Positions 1-7,808 of a DNA stretch of 33,558 nucleotides are shown piece after piece (within the stretch, counting starts at the first letter, position 1; the number at the start of each line of letters is the position of its first letter). The translations under genes were made by a program, and so were the position numbers. The DNA comes from an uncultured Dysgonomonas sp. (GTDB lineage Bacteria > Bacteroidota > Bacteroidia > Bacteroidales > Dysgonomonadaceae). The stretch is from assembly GCA_945273835.1 (NCBI GenBank), contig CALYPL010000019.1, forward strand, positions 1 to 33,558. The letters are read 5' to 3'. Below the pieces are notes generated by a model. It was not told where the DNA came from and searched no databases. It saw only the letters and a list, made by a program, of their open reading frames with translations.

Positions 1-746
1 TGTAATTCAGGGTAGACGCTCCATCTTACATCGTACATCTGTAATATCACGATCAACCCTACAATTGCTCGCACCCGAACTTGTATATCGGCAGATTCTG
101 CGGCTTTCATCATGATAAGCATTTTTCGTGAATCGAATCGATGAAAAAGATTTAACGTGAGAGCTGAAATAAACAAACATTTTTCACGTAATGGTAGGTC
201 TATTGATCCTAAAAATTGTAAATAATCATTTGCTTGATTATCATTAATCCTACCCGATACGAATATTGAATTAAATAAATCAATTCCTATGCGTTCTCTT
301 CTGACTTGCAGTTCTCGCGTTTTCAGGTGTTTTTCTTCGCCGTCTATAAGATCAAGCAAAGATATTGACGCTGATATGTCTTTAAGTTGTGTTAGATAAT
401 CATTAACAGATATGGGTTCACGCAACTCGTTTAAACGCAGCTTATCATAAAATATACTTTGTGAATTGTATTTTAACAGTTCATCACAAATATCATCTGT
501 CAATTCATAAAGCGATCTGACAAGACTGTTATAAACCTGATCGCGTCCGCTATCTTCGACTCCTTCAAAAAGATAATGAAGCATATATTGATAGTTCGTT
601 TCCGCTTCTTTTAGCTTATCTATGATTTGCCATTCATGCACTTCAGTCGCAAGTGTCATCAATGCGTTAAATGTATTTTTAAGCTGTCTTTTTGACAGAT
701 ATAATAATATATTTTTCTTTTGAGTGAGAATACTTTCCAGATTCAT
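1..746 (-). CDS. Uncharacterised helical protein, N-terminal part (runs off the left edge)
   Basis: An open frame with no stop runs from an ATG at 746-744 to the window edge, giving 248 codons of the N-terminus; the rest lies outside. It begins MNLESILTQKKN. The visible part has no signal peptide or membrane segment and looks almost entirely alpha-helical, rich in Leu, Asp, Glu and Lys, with a HEAT-like stretch (IQVRVRAIVGLIVIL) near the right end of what is visible. I do not recognise a catalytic motif and cannot name a family; long helical-repeat proteins of this kind are common hypothetical proteins in Bacteroidales. It starts 12 bp after the antiporter stop codon on the same strand, so it is very probably cotranscribed with it. 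The unbroken frame over about 740 bases in an AT-rich genome makes a real gene very likely; the function is unknown. Confidence 0.8.
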   Translation of the reverse strand, partial: MNLESILTQKKNILLYLSKRQLKNTFNALMTLATEVHEWQIIDKLKEAETNYQYMLHYLFEGVEDSGRDQVYNSLVRSLYELTDDICDELLKYNSQSIFYDKLRLNELREPISVNDYLTQLKDISASISLLDLIDGEEKHLKTRELQVRRERIGIDLFNSIFVSGRINDNQANDYLQFLGSIDLPLREKCLFISALTLNLFHRFDSRKMLIMMKAAESADIQVRVRAIVGLIVILQMYDVRWSVYPEL

Positions 747-758
747 CCGGGTTTATTT

Positions 759-3032
759 TTAATTATTCAATACAATAGTAGAAGGAGTATCTTTAATCCA
801 AGATATGCTTTGATGATACATTTTTCTCCAGCTGTTCAGGCTGATCATTACCAAATCCTGTTTTTGTATGATATTACTATCAATTGGGATATTGTTATTC
901 CAAAGCTGAAACAAATAAGGATTTACGGACTTAATGGCACGTACAGTTTTGATAAAGTCTATTGAATTATCTGACAATCCGATAGGGTCCCAAAGCGTAA
1001 TTCTTACATATGAGTTGGAGGCTAAACGTTCCATAAAATCGCCCATAAAAATATCATCATCATCTAAAATCGGCACAAAGACATTTCTTACGCCCATAGC
1101 ATCTTTATCAATAAATATGCCAACGGGAATATCTGTTTTAGATACTATTTTGCGTGTCATTTTGTCTACAGGAGCAGTAAGCGCATTGACCTTTCTCTGA
1201 CGTATCTTCAATTTATATAATAAGAATTTAGGAATATGAATCATTTCAGTCATCCTGTTGACTATATGATCTAATTTACCGTCTATAAAAAATTGCTCCT
1301 TAGTACCTATCAATAATAAATCATATTCACCCTTATTTGCTATTTTAGCTACGCTTCGGGGAATATTGTTTGTAATTTCAAACATTGGTATAACTGTCTG
1401 CCCTATGCTGTCAGCTTCAGTCATAATGGATTTAAAAACGTCTTCTTCTTCCTGCTGAATGCCGTACTGATATAAGATATTACCTTCGGAAAGGTGAAGC
1501 ATCGTAAGTTCTGAGTTGGAAAGTCTTTTTTTGATAAACGAATTAGCTATGAAGAGTAGTTTATTTCCCATTTCAGGATTATCGAATGAAACTAATATCC
1601 TGAATTTTTTATAAACAGTTTTTTCCTCACTGTCTTTTTTCTTGAATATTTTGTCGATTAAGGAGAGTAGGGGCGAAGTCAAGAAAGTTGTTGCTAATGC
1701 CATAATAACCATCATGGCAAATATTTCAGGTGTTAAAATGCCCAGATCCAATCCGATATTAAGCACAACAAGCTCCATCAAGCCTCGTGTATCCATTAAT
1801 GCACCAATGGTTAGGCTATCTTTCCAACTATATCCCAAATATCGGGCAGCCAACGCACTACCCATTGATTTACCTGTAACAGCCAATAGAATGATGCTTA
1901 TACATATTAACCACATGTAAGGTTCGTTAATTAGCCCTATTTGTGTTCGCAATCCCGTAAAAACAAAGAAAAGCGGAAGTAAAAGTATTAGTGCAACATC
2001 TTCTATCCGTTCAGAAAACATATTTCTGAAATTAACATTTGAGGGCATGATCACACCTGCCAAAAATGCACCGAAAAGAGCATGAATACCAATAATTTCA
2101 GTTGCATATGCTGATAGAAACAGTACTATGAAGAAAACGCCTATAATTGACTTATTTATTATATGCTTTGATGTTTGCATGTCAGCTATGCGTTGTAAAA
2201 ACGGACGGACTATTTTAAACATCACAAATATATATAGCGTAGCTAACAGAATGACAAACAGCGAACTGGTCATACTGCCTGCTTTAGCGATAGCTATCAC
2301 TGATGCTAAAAGACACCAAGCTGTTATATCGTCTATGGCGGCACAGGTGATTATTGTCGGTCCGATATGTGATTTATTTATTCCTCTTTCATGAATGATG
2401 CGAGCCATAACTGGAAATGCTGCTATACTCATAGCAATACCCATAAACAAGGCAAATGGCAAAAAACTGTTGGTGGAATGATTGAAATGAGAAAATAAAA
2501 AATAAGCGACACATACGCCGATTGTAAATGTGACTGCTATACTGGAGTGACTTATGATAAGCGCATCGTTGGCTTTATTTTTGAGTGTACGAAGATTTAG
2601 CTCCATTCCAACGATAAACATAAATAATATTAATCCGATTTGACTTAGAAAGCTGATATTGCTAAGGGAAGATGCAGGAAAAATGAAATCAAAAATATGG
2701 GGAAAATAAAGTCCCAGCAATGATGGTCCTAAAACGACTCCGGCTATAATTTCTCCAACTACTGTCGGTTGTCCTATTTTCTTACATATCCAACCGAAAA
2801 TGCGAACTGCTAATAGTATAACTACAATTTGTAATATAAGTATAGCTGTTGGCTGTACAATATCTTCTTTAAGATGATTTAGAAAGTTTAGCCAAGCTCT
2901 GCCTTCTATATTTGTGTTATTGGAGAGTATCGAGCCAAAATGCGATTGACCTAAATTTATTATAAAATATATGATAGTCAGGAATATACCCATCACAGAA
3001 ATGTAGAAAATAAGATTTCTGTATTTTTTCAT
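759..3032 (-). CDS. CPA2-family cation/proton antiporter with C-terminal Usp-like domain
   Basis: A 757-residue inner-membrane protein. One N-terminal hydrophobic segment (about 7-28) is followed, after a loop, by a Na+/H+ exchanger core (about 60-460) with many membrane helices. Family marks are the GQPTVVGEIIAGVVLGPSLLG stretch near 87-107, the paired acidic residues D234-D235 in AAIDDITAW, expected to be the ion-binding site, and a DTRGLMELVVLNIG stretch near 410, as in the CHX-like branch. From about 465 a soluble tail of nearly 300 residues carries two degenerate universal-stress-protein-like segments (FRILVSFDNPE, later DLLLIGTKEQ), a layout seen in CHX-type exchangers where it is thought to regulate transport. 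It should exchange Na+ or K+ for H+; the ion cannot be told from sequence. It is the first gene of a likely two-gene unit with the partial gene to its left. Confidence 0.88.
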   Translation of the reverse strand: MKKYRNLIFYISVMGIFLTIIYFIINLGQSHFGSILSNNTNIEGRAWLNFLNHLKEDIVQPTAILILQIVVILLAVRIFGWICKKIGQPTVVGEIIAGVVLGPSLLGLYFPHIFDFIFPASSLSNISFLSQIGLILFMFIVGMELNLRTLKNKANDALIISHSSIAVTFTIGVCVAYFLFSHFNHSTNSFLPFALFMGIAMSIAAFPVMARIIHERGINKSHIGPTIITCAAIDDITAWCLLASVIAIAKAGSMTSSLFVILLATLYIFVMFKIVRPFLQRIADMQTSKHIINKSIIGVFFIVLFLSAYATEIIGIHALFGAFLAGVIMPSNVNFRNMFSERIEDVALILLLPLFFVFTGLRTQIGLINEPYMWLICISIILLAVTGKSMGSALAARYLGYSWKDSLTIGALMDTRGLMELVVLNIGLDLGILTPEIFAMMVIMALATTFLTSPLLSLIDKIFKKKDSEEKTVYKKFRILVSFDNPEMGNKLLFIANSFIKKRLSNSELTMLHLSEGNILYQYGIQQEEEDVFKSIMTEADSIGQTVIPMFEITNNIPRSVAKIANKGEYDLLLIGTKEQFFIDGKLDHIVNRMTEMIHIPKFLLYKLKIRQRKVNALTAPVDKMTRKIVSKTDIPVGIFIDKDAMGVRNVFVPILDDDDIFMGDFMERLASNSYVRITLWDPIGLSDNSIDFIKTVRAIKSVNPYLFQLWNNNIPIDSNIIQKQDLVMISLNSWRKMYHQSISWIKDTPSTIVLNN

Positions 3033-3073
3033 AAATAGATGTTGTTTTTATAAAATTATGAAAAATGGTTATA

Positions 3074-3081
3074 CAAAGATA
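3074..3081 (-). promoter_or_regulatory. Possible -7 box for the antiporter
   Basis: On the minus strand this reads TATCTTTG, a perfect match to the Bacteroidota -7 element TAnnTTTG, about 42 bp before the antiporter ATG. No TTTG at the expected -33 spacing is seen, so this is only a half-supported promoter. Confidence 0.4.
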
Positions 3082-3139
3082 TGCTTTTTTCTTTCACTCT
3101 ATGTGATAGATATTATATATAAGTTTAAATAAAATAAAG

Positions 3140-3156
3140 GCAATAACAATTATTGC
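3140..3156 (-). terminator. Weak hairpin, possible terminator after aroC
   Basis: GCAATAA and TTATTGC form a 7-bp stem with a 3-nt loop. Read on the minus strand it is followed by a T-rich run (CTTTATTTTATTT). It lies about 108 bp past the aroC stop. The stem is short and AT-rich, so support is modest. The rest of 3033-3263 is AT-rich and shows no gene. Confidence 0.35.
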
Positions 3157-3263
3157 TAAGTGTAATATTAAGTTTATGAGGGTTGATAATTTCGTTGTAT
3201 TGATTAATTTATTTACATTTTCGGCTAATAATACTGTAAATCAAACAATATAATAAGGATATA

Positions 3264-4340
3264 TTACATAAATATACGATCTTTTTTGCTTTGTAAATAA
3301 AAGTCAAGTATAGTCATGGCTGCCATGGCTTCGACTATCGGCACAGCACGCGGTAAAACACAAGCATCGTGTCTTCCGCGAGCTTTCAAGTCAACTTCTT
3401 CACCATATTTATTAACGGTTTCCTGATGCATAAGAATGGTAGCGACGGGCTTAAAGGCAACTCTGAAATAAATATCTTGTCCGTTCGATATACCTCCTTG
3501 TATCCCCCCAGAATGATTGGTGCGAGTTTTAATCTGACGATGATCGTTATAAAATACATCATTAACTTCCGAACCCCGATGATTCACATCAAAACCATCA
3601 CCATATTCAAACCCTTTCGCCGCATTAATAGTCAACATAGCATAGCCCAAAGCTGCGTGTAATTTTCCGAAGACAGGTTCACCAAGTCCTGCCGGTGTAC
3701 CTTTTATTATGCAGGTTATTACACCTCCTATTGTATCTCCTTTAGCTTTAGTTTCTTCGATTAATGCGATCATTTCATCGGCTTTAACCATGTCCGGACA
3801 ACGCACAGGCGTTAATTCTATCTTTTTGAGATCGTACTCAGTATAAGGTTTGTCAAGAGAAATATTTCCTACTTGAGATGTGTAAGCTGTAATGTCAACC
3901 CCTAATTTATTTAGGGCTAATTTGGCGATGGCTCCTGCAACGCAACGTGATATTGTCTCGCGCGCTGATGATCTTCCTCCGCCACGATGATCACGTATCC
4001 CGTATTTTTGCTGATATGTATAGTCGGCATGCGATGGACGGTACACATCTTTCAGATTATCATAGTCTGAAGAATGTTGATTATTATTTCGTACGATAAA
4101 ACCGATTGGTACTCCTGTTGTTTTACCATCGTATATGCCGGACAGAAATTCAACTTCATCGTTTTCTTTGCGTGGTGTGGTAATTTTAGATTGTCCCGGC
4201 TTACGGCGATTTAGTTCGTTCTGAATAAAATCCATATCAATCTCTATACCGGAAGGGCATCCGTCGATTACTCCTCCAATGGCTGAACCGTGTGATTCGC
4301 CGAATGATGTAAGTCGGAATATAGTACCAAATGTGTTCAT
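3264..4340 (-). CDS. aroC: Chorismate synthase
   Basis: A 358-residue cytosolic enzyme, the normal length for the family. It makes chorismate from 5-enolpyruvylshikimate-3-phosphate, the last step of the shikimate pathway, using reduced FMN. The three family signatures are visible: GESHG (14-18) inside the N-terminal [17 protein letters not shown] stretch, the [14 protein letters not shown] region with the following [13 protein letters not shown]/substrate loop, and the C-terminal [19 protein letters not shown]. It ends with a short variable tail. It lies 92 bp downstream of the tsaC stop and has its own TATCTTTG box just upstream, so it can be transcribed separately from the recR-tsaC operon. 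Nothing looks degenerate. Confidence 0.97.
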   Translation of the reverse strand: MNTFGTIFRLTSFGESHGSAIGGVIDGCPSGIEIDMDFIQNELNRRKPGQSKITTPRKENDEVEFLSGIYDGKTTGVPIGFIVRNNNQHSSDYDNLKDVYRPSHADYTYQQKYGIRDHRGGGRSSARETISRCVAGAIAKLALNKLGVDITAYTSQVGNISLDKPYTEYDLKKIELTPVRCPDMVKADEMIALIEETKAKGDTIGGVITCIIKGTPAGLGEPVFGKLHAALGYAMLTINAAKGFEYGDGFDVNHRGSEVNDVFYNDHRQIKTRTNHSGGIQGGISNGQDIYFRVAFKPVATILMHQETVNKYGEEVDLKARGRHDACVLPRAVPIVEAMAAMTILDFYLQSKKDRIFM

Positions 4341-4359
4341 GCCATCTAATGTTTTATCT

Positions 4360-4367
4360 CAAAGATA
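4360..4367 (-). promoter_or_regulatory. Possible -7 box for aroC
   Basis: Minus-strand TATCTTTG, a perfect TAnnTTTG match, about 20 bp before the aroC ATG. No clear -33 TTTG at 19-21 bp. The leader would be very short. Confidence 0.4.
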
Positions 4368-4432
4368 AGTTATTTCACCAACATGTATTGTGTTACAACT
4401 ATTTTGTCATAAATTCAATAAATTTCAGCTTT

Positions 4433-4993
4433 TTATCGGATAATTTGTATTTGTCCTGAAGTTCCTAATTTTAGGATATTTGACGCAGTATGATTTTCGT
4501 GGTCATCTTGCCGATATTTAACGATATAGTCTACACCGTTTTTTATTTCATCGCTGATTTCATCGAAATTATGAGGGGAAGGTCGTCCGCTGATGTTTGC
4601 TGAAGTGGAAACTATTGGTTTTCGGAAGCGTTTACAAAGTTCGTTCGAGAATTTTTCAGAAGTGAAGCGGATAGCAAGGCTGCCATCTTCAGCTATCAGG
4701 TTTGACGCTACATTGCGTGCATTGTCGTAAATTATTGTTAATGGCTTGTCAGCCAAATCAATTAAGTCGTATGCTATATCGGGTACTTCTTGTATGTAGA
4801 AATTCAGTTTTGCAGAACTGTCTAATAGTGTAATCAGTGCTTTACTGTCTGTACGTTTTTTTAATTCATACACCTTTTGTACAGCATCTTCGTTTGTTGC
4901 ATCGCAGCCGATTCCCCATATTGTATCCGTAGGGTAGAGTATAAGTCCTCCTTTTATAAGCACTTCCAAGGCTTGCTTTATATCTTCATTCAT
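4433..4993 (-). CDS. tsaC: L-threonylcarbamoyladenylate synthase (YrdC/TsaC type)
   Basis: A 186-residue cytosolic enzyme that forms threonylcarbamoyl-AMP from threonine, bicarbonate and ATP, the first step of the t6A37 modification of ANN-decoding tRNAs. The YrdC fold is seen from the N-terminus: GGLILYPTDTIWGIGCDA (about 15-32), the basic KKRTDSKAL stretch that binds ATP and phosphate, and VSTSANISG near 130-140. The length matches the single-domain TsaC form rather than Sua5, which has an extra C-terminal domain. Its start overlaps the end of the acetyltransferase gene by 8 bp, so the two are translationally linked at the 3' end of the recR operon. Confidence 0.93.
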   Translation of the reverse strand: MNEDIKQALEVLIKGGLILYPTDTIWGIGCDATNEDAVQKVYELKKRTDSKALITLLDSSAKLNFYIQEVPDIAYDLIDLADKPLTIIYDNARNVASNLIAEDGSLAIRFTSEKFSNELCKRFRKPIVSTSANISGRPSPHNFDEISDEIKNGVDYIVKYRQDDHENHTASNILKLGTSGQIQIIR

Positions 4994-5522
4994 TGTTGTC
5001 GGTGGTTATTATTTGTAGTATCTGAACATCTTCGTAGCGCGGATGCTTATAAATCCAATCTTTAAGTAATCCTGCTGATTTATACCCCGCATTTTCAAAC
5101 AGTTTAATACTCGGTATGTTACTAACTGATACATGGGCATATAGCTGATGCAGATGCAGGAAGCTGAACGCATATTTTTTTACTAAATCCAGTGCCTGTA
5201 ATGCGTATCCTTCGTTACGAAAATTTTTATCTATAAGTATTCCTATTCCGGCCCTCGAATTTCGGATGTCAAAATCGTAAATATCCAGTATGCCTATTGT
5301 CGCTTCACAACTTTTCAGATCAATCATCAATTTTAATTGCCTGCTTTCATATATATCTGCCTGTTGCGTGTCATTTATATAACACCGCAGGGTATTGCGT
5401 GAATATGGTGCTAATGTATTTCCTTGTATCCATAACTGGGATGCGTTTTCCCATTTATAAAGAAATTCCAAGTCTTCCGGTTCTAATGCACGAAGTTTTA
5501 TATTTTCGTTTTCGAGAAACAT
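4986..5522 (-). CDS. GNAT-family N-acetyltransferase (RimJ/RimL-like)
   Basis: A 178-residue cytosolic protein with the acetyltransferase-3 type GNAT fold. It opens with ENENIKLRALEPEDLEFLYKWEN, typical of the RimJ/RimL/SpeG group, and has the acetyl-CoA-binding region around IGILIDKNFRNEGYALQAL (a relaxed Q/RxxGxA motif) followed by the helix LDLVKKYAF and the conserved VSVSNIPSIKLFENAGYK stretch, in which the Asn and the final Gly-Tyr are family hallmarks. Likely acceptors are protein N-termini or polyamines, but the substrate cannot be read from sequence. It lies 18 bp after the HAD gene and overlaps tsaC by 8 bp. Being beside tsaC in one operon is suggestive of a translation-related role, which is inference only. 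Confidence 0.85.
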   Translation of the reverse strand: MFLENENIKLRALEPEDLEFLYKWENASQLWIQGNTLAPYSRNTLRCYINDTQQADIYESRQLKLMIDLKSCEATIGILDIYDFDIRNSRAGIGILIDKNFRNEGYALQALDLVKKYAFSFLHLHQLYAHVSVSNIPSIKLFENAGYKSAGLLKDWIYKHPRYEDVQILQIITTDNNE

Positions 5523-5540
5523 TAAATGCTTATCTTATAT

Positions 5541-5993
5541 TTAATAGCCTTTTTCAAACATTTCGCCCAATCGAATCAGGAAGTTCTTTTTTCGGCGGTA
5601 ACGTCTGTCGGCTGTTGTTGCCATCATTATATTCTCAAAAGAAATGTTTCGCCCTGATTCCATAGATTTTATCGTATTATATATGACACCCCAATCAGGT
5701 ATTCCCCCTAAATTGCGATCATCTATAAACATGTCTACCGACAATTTTCGGGGTGCTTTGGAGGCATCTTCTTCGGGATTATTTTTGTTTGCGGCGTAAA
5801 GCGTAATTCCATTTTTAACGCAATAGTCTACTGCCTCTTGTAATAATCTGCCTTCGCGTACTGTCCATAAAATGAGGGTATGTCCGTCTTTATGCAATTG
5901 TTTTAGTGTCTCAACGGCAAAGGGTATGGGTTTTCCTATTTGAGGATATTCGTGTTCAACTATTGTTCCGTCAAAATCTACTGCAATGGTCAT
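5541..5993 (-). CDS. Small HAD-superfamily hydrolase (BT0820-like)
   Basis: A 150-residue protein with HAD motif I at the extreme N-terminus (D6-F-D8-G-T), where D6 is the expected nucleophile and D8 the acid/base. T44 in LWTVREG fits motif II, K83 motif III and D91-D92 in MFIDDRNLGG motif IV, so the Mg2+-dependent phosphatase site looks complete. It has only a small cap. It resembles small HAD phosphatases of Bacteroides such as BT0820; the substrate is unknown. The C-terminal part after about 120 is basic (RRYRRKK). It shares an ATGA overlap of 4 bp with the upstream membrane-protein gene and belongs to the recR-tsaC operon. Confidence 0.85.
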   Translation of the reverse strand: MTIAVDFDGTIVEHEYPQIGKPIPFAVETLKQLHKDGHTLILWTVREGRLLQEAVDYCVKNGITLYAANKNNPEEDASKAPRKLSVDMFIDDRNLGGIPDWGVIYNTIKSMESGRNISFENIMMATTADRRYRRKKNFLIRLGEMFEKGY

Positions 5994-6445
5994 TCTTCTT
6001 CTTTATTTTCTGATTGTTTATCTTCTATTTTAAGCATATTATACGCTTTGTCGGGAAATGTAAAACAAAGGGCAAACATAACTATGACTGCCAAATATAC
6101 AAAATTAGTGGATTCGTATAAGTAAAAACCTATTATATTGACTGCGGCCGCCATGTCTAAGATAATGATACGCAGTATGTAGTACGATATATATTTTTTA
6201 TTTTTTTCTTGTTCAGGAAGATCTTGTAATTTACCTGTCATTACTGAAAATAATTTGAGTGCCGCCGGTATGGCTATTAAGGTAAGGATTATAGCATAAC
6301 GTTCGAAAATTACACCATTTTGTGTTTCCATACCAAAGTCAGGTCCTTTTATCTGCAACATATACAGTGTAATACCTGCTATGATAATGATATTTATCCC
6401 AAACAGCCATTTGAGTGCGGTATTAGTTTTTGTACAGGCTTTCAT
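5990..6445 (-). CDS. Small four-helix membrane protein, function unknown
   Basis: A 151-residue protein with four predicted membrane helices (about 13-31, 50-69, 88-109 and 113-131), a short polar N-terminus and an acidic, Lys/Glu-rich cytoplasmic tail (KIEDKQSENKEEE). No signal peptide or catalytic motif is seen and I do not recognise the family. Its support comes from context: it starts 3 bp after the recR stop and overlaps the HAD gene start by 4 bp, so it sits squarely in the recR-tsaC operon, and its hydrophobicity pattern is that of a real membrane protein. Confidence 0.75.
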   Translation of the reverse strand: MKACTKTNTALKWLFGINIIIIAGITLYMLQIKGPDFGMETQNGVIFERYAIILTLIAIPAALKLFSVMTGKLQDLPEQEKNKKYISYYILRIIILDMAAAVNIIGFYLYESTNFVYLAVIVMFALCFTFPDKAYNMLKIEDKQSENKEEE

Positions 6446-6448
6446 TTT

Positions 6449-7072
6449 TTATATGCTATATGAGTCGTTGAATAATGTTCGGTTCATGATTGATCGTCCT
6501 AATGTGACTTCATCTGCATATTCTATTTCATCGCCGATTGAAATTCCTCTTGCTATGATACTTACTTTCAATTCGAATTTACTGATTTTCTTAAATATGT
6601 ATATATTTGTTGTATCGCCTTCCATAGTTGTACTTAATGCTAATATAACTTCTTTTACATTTTCAAGGGGGATACGCTCAATTAGACTTTCGATTTGTAA
6701 ATCCGAAGGACCAATACCGTCTAAAGGTGAAATAATTCCTCCCAACACATGATAAAGTCCTTTGTATTGCATTGTATTTTCAATAGCCATCACATCTTTT
6801 ATATTTTCAACAACGCATACTGTCGTTTTATCTCTTGACGGATTGGCACAAATTGTGCAGACTTCGTCATCACAGATGTTATGACAAATTTTACAGTATT
6901 TTATCTCGTGGCGGAGTGTGGTAAGTGCTTGAGCAAAACTGTCTGTTACGTTTTCATCTTGTCTAAGAAGATGTAATATTAATCTTAAAGCTGTTTTACG
7001 CCCTATTCCCGGCAATTTGGCAAATTCGTTTACCGCATTATCTAACAGTAACGATGGGTATCTTTGATTCAT
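6449..7072 (-). CDS. recR: Recombination mediator protein RecR
   Basis: A 207-residue cytosolic DNA-repair protein. With RecF and RecO it loads RecA at gaps. Domains in order: N-terminal helix-hairpin-helix (about 13-30, [12 protein letters not shown]), a four-cysteine zinc finger (C60, C63, C72, C75), and a Toprim domain starting at about 85 ([15 protein letters not shown]) with a conserved [15 protein letters not shown] stretch. The length is normal for RecR. It heads a five-gene operon on the minus strand, with the next gene 3 bp downstream. A TATCTTTG box lies about 42 bp upstream. Confidence 0.96.
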   Translation of the reverse strand: MNQRYPSLLLDNAVNEFAKLPGIGRKTALRLILHLLRQDENVTDSFAQALTTLRHEIKYCKICHNICDDEVCTICANPSRDKTTVCVVENIKDVMAIENTMQYKGLYHVLGGIISPLDGIGPSDLQIESLIERIPLENVKEVILALSTTMEGDTTNIYIFKKISKFELKVSIIARGISIGDEIEYADEVTLGRSIMNRTLFNDSYSI

Positions 7073-7113
7073 TGTTTTTTATTGTCATTTATGATTTTAT
7101 GGTGACTGATAAG

Positions 7114-7121
7114 CAAAGATA
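7114..7121 (-). promoter_or_regulatory. Possible -7 box for the recR operon
   Basis: Minus-strand TATCTTTG, a perfect Bacteroidota -7 match, about 42 bp before the recR ATG. No convincing -33 TTTG at the usual distance. It lies between the lipoprotein terminator and recR, where a promoter is expected. Confidence 0.45.
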
Positions 7122-7150
7122 TAATTATTTTGGTGGTTTTATAACATAAA

Positions 7151-7181
7151 AAAGCCTAAGCCGGATATAGGCTTAGGCTTT
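7151..7181 (-). terminator. Rho-independent terminator after the lipoprotein gene
   Basis: A perfect 12-bp stem (7151-7162 with 7170-7181; AAAGCCTAAGCC and its complement) with a 7-nt loop. Read on the minus strand the stem runs into six Ts. It lies 22 bp past the lipoprotein stop codon and separates that gene from recR. Confidence 0.9.
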
Positions 7182-7203
7182 TAGACTATGATTAAAGATA
7201 GTT

Positions 7204-7710
7204 TTACTTACTTAGTTCAAATCCGTTTTCTTTAGCAAAAACTTCTTGAGCTTTAAACATTTCAACTTCGGCTAAATATGTCTTTTCAGATAGTTCGTTG
7301 TATTCTTTTATCATAGGACTTATTATATCTTCAGAGACTTCGCCGGTTTTCTCATCCGGAGTTAAAGATGCGAATTTGAGTCCTGCATTTATGGTATTTT
7401 TTACGGACTGACATAAAGCCATAGTGGTTTCAACCAATTTTTGACCTCCGTTTGGTATTTTGAAACTTTTGAGTTTTTCTATATTAGCATCTACTTTTAC
7501 CAATGCACTGTCTGCCGCTACACCGATATTACCATATGAGTCCGTTTGAATAGCGTCTTGCAATTTTGAATCAAAATCACTTTGAACTTGAGCCATTGAA
7601 TCATGCAAATCTACAATTTCATCATTGAATTTAATAGGATTTTGGTTTTGACACGAAATAAAAGCAAAAAGCCCTATTGTCAATGTTAAAAAGAATGTTA
7701 TTTTTTTCAT
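7204..7710 (-). CDS. Small lipoprotein of unknown function
   Basis: A 168-residue protein with a lipoprotein signal peptide: MKK, a hydrophobic core, and a lipobox FISC with C20 as the lipidated residue. The mature part is alpha-helical, polar, without cysteines, and contains regularly spaced Lys/Asp/Glu, suggesting a helical bundle exposed on the periplasmic or outer surface. It loosely resembles the helical lipoproteins labelled LIC11966-like surface proteins, but I am not sure of this. It follows the ABC-F gene after 98 bp and ends at a strong terminator, so it may have its own promoter or share that of the ABC-F gene. Confidence 0.8.
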   Translation of the reverse strand: MKKITFFLTLTIGLFAFISCQNQNPIKFNDEIVDLHDSMAQVQSDFDSKLQDAIQTDSYGNIGVAADSALVKVDANIEKLKSFKIPNGGQKLVETTMALCQSVKNTINAGLKFASLTPDEKTGEVSEDIISPMIKEYNELSEKTYLAEVEMFKAQEVFAKENGFELSK

Positions 7711-7808
7711 AATTATTTTAATTAATTTTAATTATAACACTAAATTAAAGTAAAAGTAACAAAAAATATTAAGTTTTAATTAAATAATATTAATTTAACA
7801 TTATTCAA

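Noticed and set aside
720-965. Plus-strand open frame of 81 codons at the junction of the first two genes
   Set aside because: It lies across the ends of two good minus-strand genes, and its composition is that of a shadow frame with no domain or start signals.
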